From the NCBI GenBank assembly GCA_025769875.1, contig JAGFNK010001129.1:1-14499 (forward strand): a DNA stretch of 14,499 nt. Reading direction: 5' to 3'. The translations under genes and the position numbers were made by a program. The notes under the pieces were generated by a model. That model ran no database searches and was not told where the DNA came from. It saw only the letters and a program-made list of their open reading frames with translations. Position 1 is the stretch's first letter; every line of letters starts with the position of its first letter. Source of the DNA: Russula earlei (lineage: Eukaryota; Basidiomycota; Agaricomycetes; Russulales; Russulaceae). Shown piece after piece: positions 1-8,086 of this stretch.

Positions 1-646
1 CCGTCAAGGGAATCTCGTTTAGTTCAGTGGATCGTGATCAGTCACCTTGCCCTGGGTGTGAACTTGGCAAACAGATGCGACTTCCTTTCCTGGCTTTGCC
101 TAAGCAATCAGATCAGTTGTCTACAGATCATGCATACTGACTCAGCCGGTCTGATGCAGACCTGGTCTATCTGAGGCACAACTTATTGGGCAACATTTAT
201 CGACAACTACTCCCATTATGGGGTAGTGTACTTCCTCAAAACTAAAGATCAGTGTGCTGATGCGTTTAAAAAGTATCTCATGTGGTCAGAAAATCAGACC
301 AATGATAAGATCAAAGCACTACACTCAGATTGTGGAGGGGAGTACTTGTCTGGTGCCCTCAGATCAGTCTTAGATCAAAAAGGAATTGAGCATAGATTGA
401 CAATGCCAGGGTCACCACAGCAGAATGGCATAGCGGAGAGATGGAACCAGACCCTTGAATACAAGATGTGCGCTATGCTACACAGTGCTGGTCTTACTCT
501 GGGGTTCTGGGAGCTTGCTACTGATGCAGCAGTCCATATCTACAATCGCACTCCTACACGCATTCTCCATTGGAACACACCTCACTCAGTCTGGACAGAT
601 GGACAAGTTCTGGACATTTCCTATTTCCACGTCTTTGGATGTAAGG
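1..646 (+). pseudogene. Ty1/copia pol fragment: zinc-finger tail and integrase core
   Basis: Remnant of the pol polyprotein of a Ty1/copia retrotransposon; the intact integrase would insert element cDNA into chromosomes. Near 46-90 a frame reads PCPGCELGKQMRLPF, the end of the GAG_pre-integrase zinc finger (CxxC..GK). A frameshift near 115 moves to the frame reading HTDSAG at about 130, the first catalytic Asp, with an in-frame TGA near 170. The frame is then open from 226: HSDCGGEY holds the second Asp, PQQNGIAERWNQTLE the catalytic Glu region, and HVFGCK follows just before the break. At 646 the frame runs into a solo LTR and stops at 708 in unrelated codons. Family membership is confident from the motifs. 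The gene is dead: frameshift, stop and insertion. Confidence 0.88.
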
Positions 647-1241
647 TGTTACGGCATTGTGGCTGTAAGAGTGTTAGCTCAAGGTTCAATGGGGCCAAGT
701 CCCTGTGACTTGGTTCAAGGGTTCAGTGGGGGCTGGCTCAAAGAGACCGGATCAAAGGTTTAGCGTCTCAAGGCTGAGTCAGACAATGACTCAGTCCGCA
801 GACAGAGTCGATCTCCTGGTTTCACAGAAGAGGAGGACGGTGAGAGAGAGACAGAGGAGGAAGAGGAACACAAGGGTTCCTTGAGGTGTGCTTAGGTCAA
901 GCAAAGTGTAGGCCAGCACAAGCAGAGTTGTGATTGAGAGAGTACAGGGCAAGGGATGCGACAGGAAATGGGACAAAGCTAAGCTTGGTGCATTTCCCCA
1001 GCTTCTACAGGCGCTTAAATACTGTATTAGCGAGGCTGTACAGTACTATATGTGGAACAATAACAATAGACAAAGGTGAGCCAATAGCAGAAGAGACTCG
1101 ACAATAGATGAAACACAAAGAGGTGAAACAATAAGGGACCATCAGCATCAAGGGATGAAACAATAACCAAGGTGAAACTGTTAAAGAACAATAAGGAACA
1201 TATTTGTTATGGACAAACCGAAAGAGGGGTAGATCACAACA
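647..1241 (-). mobile_element. Solo LTR, copy 1 (595 bp), inserted in copia integrase
   Basis: The element begins TGTTACGGCA and ends ATCACAACA, so it has TG...CA ends with a TGTT/AACA inverted terminus. It is flanked by a perfect 5-bp direct repeat TAAGG (642-646 and 1242-1246). Removing it with one repeat restores the copia frame HVFGCK-AYVHMPANKRKKLN. There is no PBS, coding sequence or polypurine tract inside, so it is a solo LTR left by LTR-LTR recombination. It is homologous over its whole length, in inverted orientation, to 8776-9412. I assign minus orientation from a TATTTAAG box at 1021-1014 (minus). The 5-bp duplication suits a Ty3/gypsy-type LTR, but the parent element is not in the window. 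Confidence 0.92.
1014..1021 (-). promoter_or_regulatory. TATA-like box of solo LTR copy 1
   Basis: TATTTAAG on the minus strand, followed by GCGCCTGTAGAAGCTGGG. The same box and downstream sequence occur in copy 2 (9037-9044, plus). Conservation in both copies supports a promoter element. Transcription from it would run toward lower coordinates, antisense to the copia integrase remnant. Activity is unknown. Confidence 0.45.
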
Positions 1242-1835
1242 TAAGGCGTATGTACACATGCCTGCTAACAAACGGAAGAAGCTCAATCTGAGATCGGTTG
1301 AGATGATTTTCGTTGGGTACAAGTCTGGATCTAAGGGTCACCGACTCTGGAATCAATCCACCCAAAAGCTATTCTTATCGTGCAATGTCACTTTTGATAA
1401 GCGCATACTGCCTGCTAGGGGAGAACTTACTGACATTCCTCCTCCTGCACAACCCTTGGTCTTCATGGGACTGGTTTCTTTCACTGCCCCACTTCCACAC
1501 GAACCAGATGGCTGTGGACTTAGTCCTGCACCTCCGGAAACCCCACTAGATCCCAATACACATAATTCACTTTACCTTACCCCTCCCACTCAGCCTGTTC
1601 CACACACTCCGCCATGCTGCGTTCAGCCTGTGTGCCAAGTCCGCTTGTGCCAGCCTCACTCAGCATTGCCTGGGACCATCCTTTGGTCCACCACATCCTG
1701 CCCTCACCTAGGCATCTTCGGCCTAATCCGCGTCCTAATCCTAGATTTCTCACTTCTAACACAAATGTGGGGGGGCGCCTATCGCATACAGCACTATTAG
1801 CAATGGCAGAGGCGATCACTCTGGCTACATTTTGA
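1242..1835 (+). pseudogene. Ty1/copia integrase C-terminus and proline-rich linker
   Basis: Continuation of the copia pol after the solo LTR. The first part, about 1242-1435, reads AYVHMPANKRKKLN, RSVEMIFVGYKSGSKGHRLW and VTFDKRILPARG. This is the conserved copia segment after the integrase core (KxVEMIFVGY, GYRLW-like, VTFDE-like). The next roughly 350 bp encode a low-conservation Pro/Ser/Thr-rich stretch typical of the integrase-RT linker. The frame changes within the linker: the frame from 1204 stops at 1800, while the one carrying LLAMAEAITLATF (from 1614, stop TGA at 1833-1835) continues into the reverse transcriptase start. At least one indel is therefore present. Not functional. Confidence 0.8.
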
Positions 1836-1988
1836 GAAGCGATGTCCTCAGACTCTGCCAATCAATAGAGAGCCACATGTCAATATGAAATTGATGCACT
1901 CGTTAAGAATGGTACCTGGGAGCTTGTAGATCTGCTGCCGGGCCATAAGGCCATGCAATCTTGATGGGTGTTTGCATGCAAATCTGAT
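1836..1988 (+). pseudogene. Ty1/copia reverse transcriptase, N-terminal stub
   Basis: The frame reads EAMSSDSANQ, stop, RATCQYEIDALVKNGTWELV, then WVFACKSDG. This is the well-known opening of the copia RT domain (EAM...W..A...E..AL..N.TWELV..P.....W.FK.K.DG). Two in-frame stops occur where Trp or Arg is expected: TAG near 1863 and TGA near 1962. The homology ends abruptly after KSDG at about 1988, where sequence from the middle of a gypsy RT begins. The rest of the copia RT and RNase H are absent from the window. Family call is confident; the fragment is inactive. Confidence 0.85.
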
Positions 1989-2960
1989 GGTAGATTACCT
2001 AGATGATATACTAATCATGGCACAAACCTTGAATGAACTAGACGACTGGACACACAAGGTCCTAAAGACACTCCAAGACCACGACTTATACTTGAAACCA
2101 GAGAAATGTGCTTTTCGACAAACCTCTATTAGTTACCTACGCATCAATATCTCCCAAGGACGAATATTGATGGACCAAGACAAGTTACTAGGCATTAAAA
2201 AGTGGCCTACTCCAACCAATGTTATGGAAGTACAAGCATTTCTAGGATTCTGCAACTTCTATCAATGATTTATCCACCAATACTCACAGATAGCATGACC
2301 CTTGTTTAACTTAACAAAGAAAGAAAACCCCTTCAAGTGGGAAGACGATGAAGAACAAGCATTTCAAAAACTAGTCCAAGCATTCACAACGGCCCCGGTC
2401 CTTATGTTACCTGATCATACTAAACCCTTTCAACTCATCTGTGATGCAAGTGACTTTGCAGTCGGTGCAATCTTGGAACAACCTGATAAATTTAATAGAT
2501 ATCACCCAATAGCCTATTTTTCGAAATCCTTGGACCCCGCACAACGAAATTACATGATCTATGATAAAGAACTCCTTGCCATCGTCTCATCCCTCTAGCA
2601 CTTCTGACACTACCTTGAAGGCGCTACATATCCCATTGATCTATGGACAGACCACAATAACTTGACATACTTCATGACAAAGCAAAAACTCACAAGATGA
2701 CAAGCCTGATGGGCACTCCTTCTCAGCAATTTTGACTTCACTATCATCCATCACCCAGGAACTATGAACAAAGCAGACAGTCTGTCCAGGCGGCCAGACT
2801 TTAAAGAGGGGATACAAAACATAAGCGATGGAAAGGTGCTCCTAGATGACAAATATTTTAAAATTAGAGCAACACACACCTCTGCTACAGAACCAATTGG
2901 CGACCAAGAATTTCGACAACAACTATGATCTAGCAAAGACTATGACCCAGAAGTATCTAA
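1989..2960 (+). pseudogene. Gypsy element A: reverse transcriptase C-half and RNase H (broken)
   Basis: Truncated chromovirus-type Ty3/gypsy pol. It begins within RT motif C, VDYLDDILIMAQTLNELDDW, so the catalytic YLDD pair is kept but motifs A and B are missing. The RT thumb follows (YLKPEKCAF; WPTPTNVMEVQAFLGFCNFY). RNase H follows with PLFNLTKKENPFKW, then LICDASDFAVGAILEQ (catalytic Asp) and NYMIYDKELLAI (catalytic Glu), ending with HHPGTMNKADSLSR. Internal stops are TGA 2266, TGA 2296, TAG 2596, TGA 2605, TGA 2698 and TGA 2707, mostly at positions where the sister copy or family has Arg (CGA). At about 2962 roughly 58 bp present in element B are missing, which changes the frame. Clearly dead. 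Confidence 0.9.
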
Positions 2961-3821
2961 CACAACTGGAACCTCGAAGATGGACTAATATTATTCAAAG
3001 GAAAAGTCTATATCCCAAACAATGACACCCTAAGAAAGAAAATTCTGAAACTACATCACGACTCCCTCACCACTGGGCATACTGGCCAATGGAAAACTTA
3101 CGAACTAATCAGCCAAAACTATTGGTGGCCAGGAATGCTAACCTATGTCAAAAGTTATGTAGATGGTTGCACAATTTGCCAAAGCACAAAGAACCGCCCA
3201 AAGACAGAAACACCCCTCATACCAATTACACCAGTTGGAGAAGTATGGAAAAGCATTACCATGGACTTTATCATGGACCTACCAGTTTCACAAGGCTTTG
3301 AGAGCCTCCTAGTCATGGTAGATCGATTCAGCAAGGCAATGATCATTACCCCTTGCCACAAGACAATCACAGCAGACAAAACAGCGACACTAATCATGAA
3401 CAATGTCTGGAGAAGGATAGGCCTCCCAACACAAATAATATCAGACAGAGGCCCTCAATTTGCAGCAAAAGTTACTCAAGAACTATGGAAGAAGTTAAAT
3501 GTCAAGGTTTCATTGAGCACGGCATATCACCCACAGACAGATGGAGAAACAGAATGAGTTAACCAAGAACTAGAACAATACCTACAAATATTTTGCAACC
3601 ACCAAGCAGACAATTGGGCAGAACTAATTCCCTTTATGGAGTTTGCACATAATGCCAGACAACACAGTGCTACAAACAAACCCCCTTTTGAGGTCTGGTA
3701 TGGCTTTAACCCCACATTTGTGCGGAGGCCCCTTGCCTTTACATTGAAGTTCCCTTCAATCCAAGAAAGACTAACAAGACTAAACCAGCTCAGAGAAGAA
3801 GTAGCTGCCTCCCTGAACTGA
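2961..3821 (+). pseudogene. Gypsy element A: integrase (broken)
   Basis: Integrase region of element A. The HHCC zinc-binding segment lies at about 3045-3185 (HHDSLTTGHTGQW...YWWPGM...CTICQSTKNRPK). The catalytic core has the first Asp in ITMDFIMDLP (about 3260), the second in IISDRGPQFAA (about 3440), and Glu in the segment around HPQTDGETE-stop-VNQELEQYL (3530-3580). A TGA at 3555-3557 replaces the expected Arg after TDGETE; element B carries the same stop, so it predates the two copies or arose twice. After it the frame stays open (MEFAHNARQHSATNKPPFEV) to TGA 3819-3821. The family call is secure. The protein cannot be made full length. Confidence 0.9.
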
Positions 3822-4325
3822 GCAACTGAGATCATGAAGCAATCAGGACCTCAAACATTTTGTTTTAAAGAAGGGGATCAAGTATGGTTGGAAGCCACAA
3901 ATCTACAAACCACTCACCCAAAAGCAAAACTAGCCCCTCGACACTATGGACCATTCAAAGTCATCACTGCCTATCCAGTAAACATTCACCTCGAGCTACC
4001 AAAGTCCTGGAAGATACACCCAGTTTTTCACCACTCCCTGATTAAACCTTACAAAGAAACCATTGCCCACAGTCCTAACTTCTCAAACCTGCCACCGATA
4101 CTAGTCGAAGGAGACGAACAATATGAAGTAGAACAGATCTTAAACTCTTGGCTCTCCCCGAACCGCAAAGGGATCCAATACCTAGTTAAATGGAAAGGGT
4201 ACACTGCTGCAGAAAATACTTGGGAACCAGCATCTAACCTATCAAAAGCGCAATTACTTGTTAAAGACTTCCATCAGAAATATCTGAAGGCACTTAAAAT
4301 GATTCCCACCAGGAGTAACCCCTAA
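3822..4325 (+). pseudogene. Gypsy element A: integrase GPY/F motif and C-terminal chromodomain
   Basis: Last open part of the A pol frame. Around 3930-3965 it reads LAPRHYGPFKVI, the GPY/F motif of chromovirus integrases, followed by SWKIHPVFHHSLIKPY. About 4115-4290 encodes a chromodomain: EQYEVEQILNSW, then IQYLVKWKGYTAAENTWEP with the aromatic cage-type Y/W..W pattern, then NLSKAQLLVKDF. In known chromoviruses this domain reads histone methylation and directs insertion into heterochromatin. The first ATG of the open stretch is 3834 and the stop is at 4323-4325. The ATG is probably not a true start, because the domain is normally the tail of pol. The best-preserved coding piece of element A. 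Confidence 0.88.
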
Positions 4326-4558
4326 ACCAACAACTCTCATCATGACCTCCATCGACAACTATCTTTATCCTTGTTACCGAAGAACTTTTCAGAGAACCTC
4401 TGCAATCACATGCACTCAATCAACCACAGCTATCCCCAAAGCAATCCATAGAACCAAAGAGAACTCCCCATGAATGAACAGATGTCGACTTTTCATATGC
4501 AAACTACTCCACCTTCCAAAGAAACAAGTCCCTACCGTTGCAGGAGCAACAGGTCTAT
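4326..4558 (+). other. Untranslated 3' region of gypsy A between pol stop and polypurine tract
   Basis: About 230 bp with no convincing reading frame. It is closely matched in inverted orientation by 5702-5933 of element B, so both copies share it as the normal 3' spacer of the family. Its function is unknown. Confidence 0.7.
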
Positions 4559-4573
4559 AAAAGAGGGGATGAA
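4559..4573 (+). promoter_or_regulatory. Polypurine tract of gypsy A
   Basis: AAAAGAGGGGATGAA (one T) lies directly before the LTR start TGTTATGAACC. It is the purine-rich primer for plus-strand DNA synthesis, and its position fixes the 5' border of the LTR. The same tract precedes the LTR of element B (5701-5687, minus). Confidence 0.8.
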
Positions 4574-4858
4574 TGTTATGAACCAAAGCCAGGCCCTGGC
4601 CGTAGATTGTCCTATTTCACTCAAGAGAGGCCTCTCTCACTTTGCATTGCCAACTCCCTTCCGTTTCCTGGGCTACCCCTCCTGTGGTACAAGATATTGC
4701 TATTGAAAAGGCACTATAACACGACCAGGCACCCATTTCCTAATCGGGTAATCATCGCGTGGCAGCCACATGGTCACCCAGCCACCAAGAACCCAAAACA
4801 GCGGCACAAACTCTTAGAAACTGTTGCACAACTCATCTGATGTCATCAAGGCTCCAAT
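4574..4858 (+). mobile_element. Gypsy A 3' LTR, first 285 bp (split by element B)
   Basis: Starts TGTTATGAACC just after the polypurine tract and is homologous to the first 285 bp of the element B LTR (5686 down to 5402, minus). Homology ends exactly at CCAAT (4854-4858). The next base, 4859, is the outer end of element B (TGTCAAGACACG). Element B therefore inserted into this LTR, and CCAAT is the expected 5-bp target copy. The other half of the LTR with its CCAAT should lie beyond the far end of B, but I do not see it in the window. One TGATGTCA octamer lies at 4838-4845. Confidence 0.85.
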
Positions 4859-5177
4859 TGTCAAGACACGTACTGCTGATCACTAAGGACTCAGGAGCAG
4901 GTGGGCAAGGGTTGGAACAGATGGTACGCGGCACAAACAGCATTGAGCAGGAGGACAAGCCAAATGACTAGAAGATACCAGATGGGGACTGGTATGTGTT
5001 GCAGAAGGCAGAGGCAAAGAGTAGAGGCCAGTGCAGCGAGGGGCTTTAAACAAGGTGGTTGTTGAAGAGTACCTTGAAGATGAGGGAGGACTTTAGACTG
5101 AGCGGTTGCAGGGGAGTACCCAGGAAGATGAGAGTATCACAAATGGACAGTCTGACAACTGCCATGCTTCATTGGGG

Positions 5178-5185
5178 CTTATATA
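5178..5185 (-). promoter_or_regulatory. TATA box of element B 3' LTR
   Basis: TATATAAG on the minus strand, about 500 bp into the LTR, followed by a CT-rich transcribed-leader-like stretch. The LTR at 11811 onward has an identical TATATAAG at 12087-12080. Read-through from this 3' LTR would run leftward, antisense to element A. Confidence 0.55.
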
Positions 5186-5321
5186 CAGTGTACAGGGTTG
5201 ATTACAAAGAACTGGGACTATTCTAGACCCTTTGGTACCATCCAATAGGACTACAGAGGTATAAACTTGCTTGTGTCAAGTTTCAGGCTTACTGAGCGCA
5301 TTACTGATCATTGTGGAGCAA

Positions 5322-5422
5322 TGACATCATTATGATGTCACTGTGGAGCACTTAGTGAGCCTATGAGGTCACTGTGGAGTTGCTCAGTCAGCCATGATGT
5401 CATTGGAGCCCTGATGATGTCA
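5322..5422. repeat. Cluster of TGATGTCA octamers in LTR U3
   Basis: TGATGTCA occurs at 5333-5340, 5395-5402 and 5415-5422. Its reverse complement TGACATCA is at 5322-5329, and a one-base variant TGAGGTCA is at 5364-5371. Several are followed by a CTGTGGAG or CATTGGAG tail. The cluster lies upstream of the TATA box in promoter orientation, as expected for activator sites, but the binding factor is unknown. Confidence 0.6.
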
Positions 5423-5686
5423 GATGAGTTATGCAACAGTTTCTAAGAGTTTGTGCTGCTGTTTTGGGTTCTTGGTGGCTGGGCGACCATGTGGCTGCCA
5501 CGCGATGATTACCCGATTAGGAAACAGGTGCCTGCTCGTGTTATAGTGCCTTTGCAATAGCAATATCTTGCACCGCAGGAGGGATAGCCCAGAAAACAGA
5601 AGGGAGTTGGCAATGCAAAGTGAGAGAGGTCTCTCTTGAGTGAAATAGAACAATCTACAGTCAGGACTTGGCCTTGGTTCATAACA

Positions 5687-5701
5687 TTCATCCCCTCTTT
5701 A
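5687..5701 (-). promoter_or_regulatory. Polypurine tract of gypsy B
   Basis: On the minus strand, TAAAGAGGGGATGAA directly precedes the LTR start TGTTATGAACC. Same position and near-identical sequence to the tract of element A. Confidence 0.8.
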
Positions 5702-5933
5702 TAGACTTGTTGCTCCTGCAATGGTAGGGACTTGTTTCTTTGGAAGGTGGAGTAGTTTGCATATGAAAAGTCGAAGTCTGTTCATTTGTGGGGAGTTCTC
5801 TCTTGTTCTATGGATTGCTTTGGGGATAGCTGTGGTCGATTGAGTGCATGTGATCGCAGGGGTTCTCTGAAAAGTTCGTTGGTAACAAGGATAAAGGTAG
5901 TCGTCGACAGAGGTCATGATGAGAGTTGTTGGT
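5702..5933 (-). other. Untranslated 3' region of gypsy B
   Basis: Spacer between the pol stop (TAA, 5936-5934) and the polypurine tract, matching 4326-4558 of element A. No convincing reading frame; short open stretches here are chance. Confidence 0.65.
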
Positions 5934-6443
5934 TTAGGGGTTACTCCTGGTGGGAATTGTTTTAAGCACCTTCAGATATTTCCGATGGAAATCTATAACA
6001 AGTAATTGTGCATTTCATAGGTTAGATGCTGGTTCCCAATTATTTTCTGCGGCCGTGTACCCTTTCCATTTAACTAGGTATTGGATTCCTTTGCGGTTTG
6101 GGGAGAGCCGAGAGTTTAGAATCTGCTCTACTTCATATTGTTCTTCACCTTCGACTAATATTGGTGGTGGGTTTGAGAAGTTAGGACCATGGGCAATGGT
6201 TTCTTTGTAAGGTTTAATCAGGGAGTGGTGAAAAACTGGGTGTATCTTCCAGGACTTTGGTAGTTCAAGGCAAACATTTACTGGATAGGCAGTGATGACT
6301 TTGAATGGTCCATAGTGTCAAGGGGCTAGTTTTGCTTTTGGGTGAGTGGTTCGTAGATTTGTGGCGTCCAACCATACTTGATCTCCTTCTTTAAAACGAA
6401 ATGTGGAGGATTGAGGTCCTGATTGCTTCATGATCTCAGTTGC
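5934..6443 (-). pseudogene. Gypsy element B: integrase GPY/F motif and chromodomain (broken)
   Basis: C-terminal part of the B pol frame, read leftward, with the stop TAA at 5936-5934. It contains the GPY/F motif HYGPFKVITAYPV preceded by a TGA at 6320-6318 where element A has Arg. SWKIHPVFHHSLIKPY follows, then the chromodomain EQYEVEQILNS...YLVKWKGYTAAENNWEP. A second in-frame TGA at 6017-6015 falls where element A reads Ser. Compared with A the linker has two extra codons (GPQSSTFRFKEG against GPQTFCFKEG). Same family and role as the A chromodomain, but with stops inside. Confidence 0.87.
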
Positions 6444-7325
6444 TCAGTTCAGGGAGATAGCTACTTCTTTTCTGAGCTGGTTTAGTCTTGTTAGTCTTTC
6501 TTGGATTGAAGGGAACTTTGATGTAAAGGCAAGGGGCAGAGCAAATGTTGGGTTGAAGCCATACCAGACCTCAAAAGGGGGTTTGTTTGTAGCACTGTGT
6601 TGTCTGGCATTATGCGCAAACTCCATAAAGGGAATTAGTTCTGCCCAATTGTCTGCTTGGTGGTTGCAAAATATTTGTAGGTATTGTTCTAGTTCTTGGT
6701 TAACTCATTCTGTTTCTCCATCTGTCTGTGGGTGATATGCCGTGCTCAATGATACCTTGACATTTAACTTCTTCCATAGTTCTTGAGTAACTTTTGCTGC
6801 AAATTGAGGGCCTCTGTCTGATATTATTTGTGTTGGGAGGCCTATTCTTCTCCAGACATTGTTCATGACTAGTGTTGCTGTTTTGTCTGCTATGATTGTC
6901 TTGTGGCAAGGGGTAATGATTACTGCTTTGCTGAATTGATCTACCATGACTAGGAGGCTGTCAAAGCCTTGTGAAACTGGTAGGTCCGTAATAAAGTCCA
7001 TGGTAATGCTTTTCCATACTTCTCCAGCTGGTGTAATTGGTATGAGGGGTGTTTCTGTCTTTGGGCGGTTCTTTGTGCTTTGGCAAATTGTGCAACCATC
7101 TACATAACTTTTGACATAGGTTAGCATTCCTGGCCACCAATAGTTTTGGCTGATTAGTTCGTAAGTTTTCCATTGGCCAGGATGTCCAGTGGCTAGGGAG
7201 TCGTGATGTAGTTTCAGAATTTTCTTTCGTTGGGTGTTGTTGTTTGGGATATAGACTTTTCCTTTGAATAATATTAGTCCATCTTTGAGGTTCCAGTCTT
7301 GTAAGCCCTTGGATAATGATAATCA
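6444..7325 (-). pseudogene. Gypsy element B: integrase (broken)
   Basis: Integrase of element B, almost codon for codon the same as A. About 7260-7080 holds the HHCC segment (HHDSLATGHPGQW ... YWWPGMLTYV ... CTICQSTKNRPK). The core has Asp in ITMDFITDLP (about 7010), Asp in IISDRGPQFAA (about 6820) and the Glu segment HPQTDGETE-stop-VNQELEQYL. Stops: TGA at 7325-7323 at the N-terminal side, TGA at 6707-6705 (shared with A) and TGA at 6446-6444 (shared with A). It keeps about 58 bp at the start that A has lost, so it better represents the ancestral protein. Not functional as it stands. Confidence 0.9.
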
Positions 7326-8086
7326 TCTTGGTCCATTCTTTATAATGATTGCTAACACGTTAGATACTTCTGGGTCATAGTCTTTGCTAGATTGCAGTTG
7401 TTGTCGAAGTTCTTGGTCACCAATTGGTTCTGTAGCAGAGGTGCGTGTTGCTCTAATTTTAAAATATTTGTCATCTAGGAGCACCTTTCCATCGTTTTCA
7501 TTTTGTATCCCCTCTTTAAAGTCTGGCTGCCTGGACAGACCATCTGCTTTGTTCATAGTTCCTGGGTGATGGGTGATGGTAAAATCAAAATTGCTAAGAA
7601 GGAGTGCCCATCGGGCTTGTCATCATGTAAGTTTTTGTTTTGTCATGAAGTATGTCAAATTATTGTGGTCCATCCATAGATCAATGGGGTGTGTAGCGCC
7701 TTCAAGGTAGTGTTGGAAGTGCCAGAGGGATGAGATGATGGCAAGGAGTTCTTTATCATAGATCATGTAATTTTGTTGTGCAGGGTCCAAGGATTTCAAA
7801 AAATAGGCAACTGGGTGATATCTGTTAAATTCATCAGGTTGTTCCAAGATTGCGCCGACTGCAAAGTTGCTTGCATCGCAGATGAGTTGAAAGGGTTTAG
7901 TATGATCAGGTAACATGAGGACTGGGGCTGTCGTAAATGCCTGGATTAATTTTCTAAATGCTTGTTCTTCATCATCTTCCCATTTAAAGGGGTGTTCTTT
8001 CTTTGTTAGATTAAACAAGGGTCGTGCCATTCGTGAGTATTGGTGGATAAATTGTCAATAGAAGTTGCAAAATTCTAGAAATGCTT
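7326..8086 (-). pseudogene. Gypsy element B: RNase H and tether (broken)
   Basis: Read leftward: PLFNLTKKEHPFKW, then LICDASNFAVGAILEQ with the first RNase H Asp, NYMIYDKELLAIISSLWHFQ with the Glu, and [19 protein letters not shown] with a further acidic position. The frame is open from 8030 to a tandem TGA TGA where Arg-Arg is expected. It then continues QARWALLLSNFDF, HHPGTMNKADGLSR and NGPR to the TGA at 7325. Upstream, a TGA (8057-8055) interrupts the FYRRFI-like motif, and a 1-bp deletion near 8085 breaks the frame with the RT. RNase H would remove the RNA template during reverse transcription. Confidence 0.88.

Larger units (their letters stand above)
4859..5686 (-). mobile_element. 3' LTR of gypsy element B (828 bp)
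   Basis: Read on the minus strand it begins TGTTATGAACC right after a polypurine tract (5701-5687) and ends GTGTCTTGACA at 4859, giving TG...CA borders. U3 covers roughly 5686-5190, with a TATATAAG box at 5185-5178. R/U5 runs to 4859 and contains a CT-rich leader. Its first 285 bp match the partial LTR of element A. The U5-side border is placed where homology to the A LTR stops (4858/4859) and is supported by the shared TGTCAAGAC end at 11811. Confidence 0.87.

Noticed and set aside
455..763. Plus-strand frame of 102 codons overlapping the copia integrase.
   Set aside because: It is an alternate frame of the integrase and runs into the solo LTR. The integrase motifs are in the other frame.
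647..1241. A terminal-inverted-repeat DNA transposon or MITE reading of this insert.
   Set aside because: The inverted ends are only TGTT/AACA, the duplication is 5 bp, and an LTR-like promoter is present. A solo LTR is the simpler call.
3155..3403. Minus-strand frame opposite the element A integrase.
   Set aside because: Antisense shadow of the conserved integrase core; no motif of its own.
3527..3835. A 102-codon frame antisense to element A, with a near copy at 6430-6735.
   Set aside because: Both are the reverse strand of the integrase C-terminal region. Their similarity only reflects the inverted repeat.
4470..4971. Several open frames over the element A 3' spacer and the two LTRs.
   Set aside because: They span LTR borders and the A/B junction and show no protein family features. 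Non-coding LTR sequence explains them.
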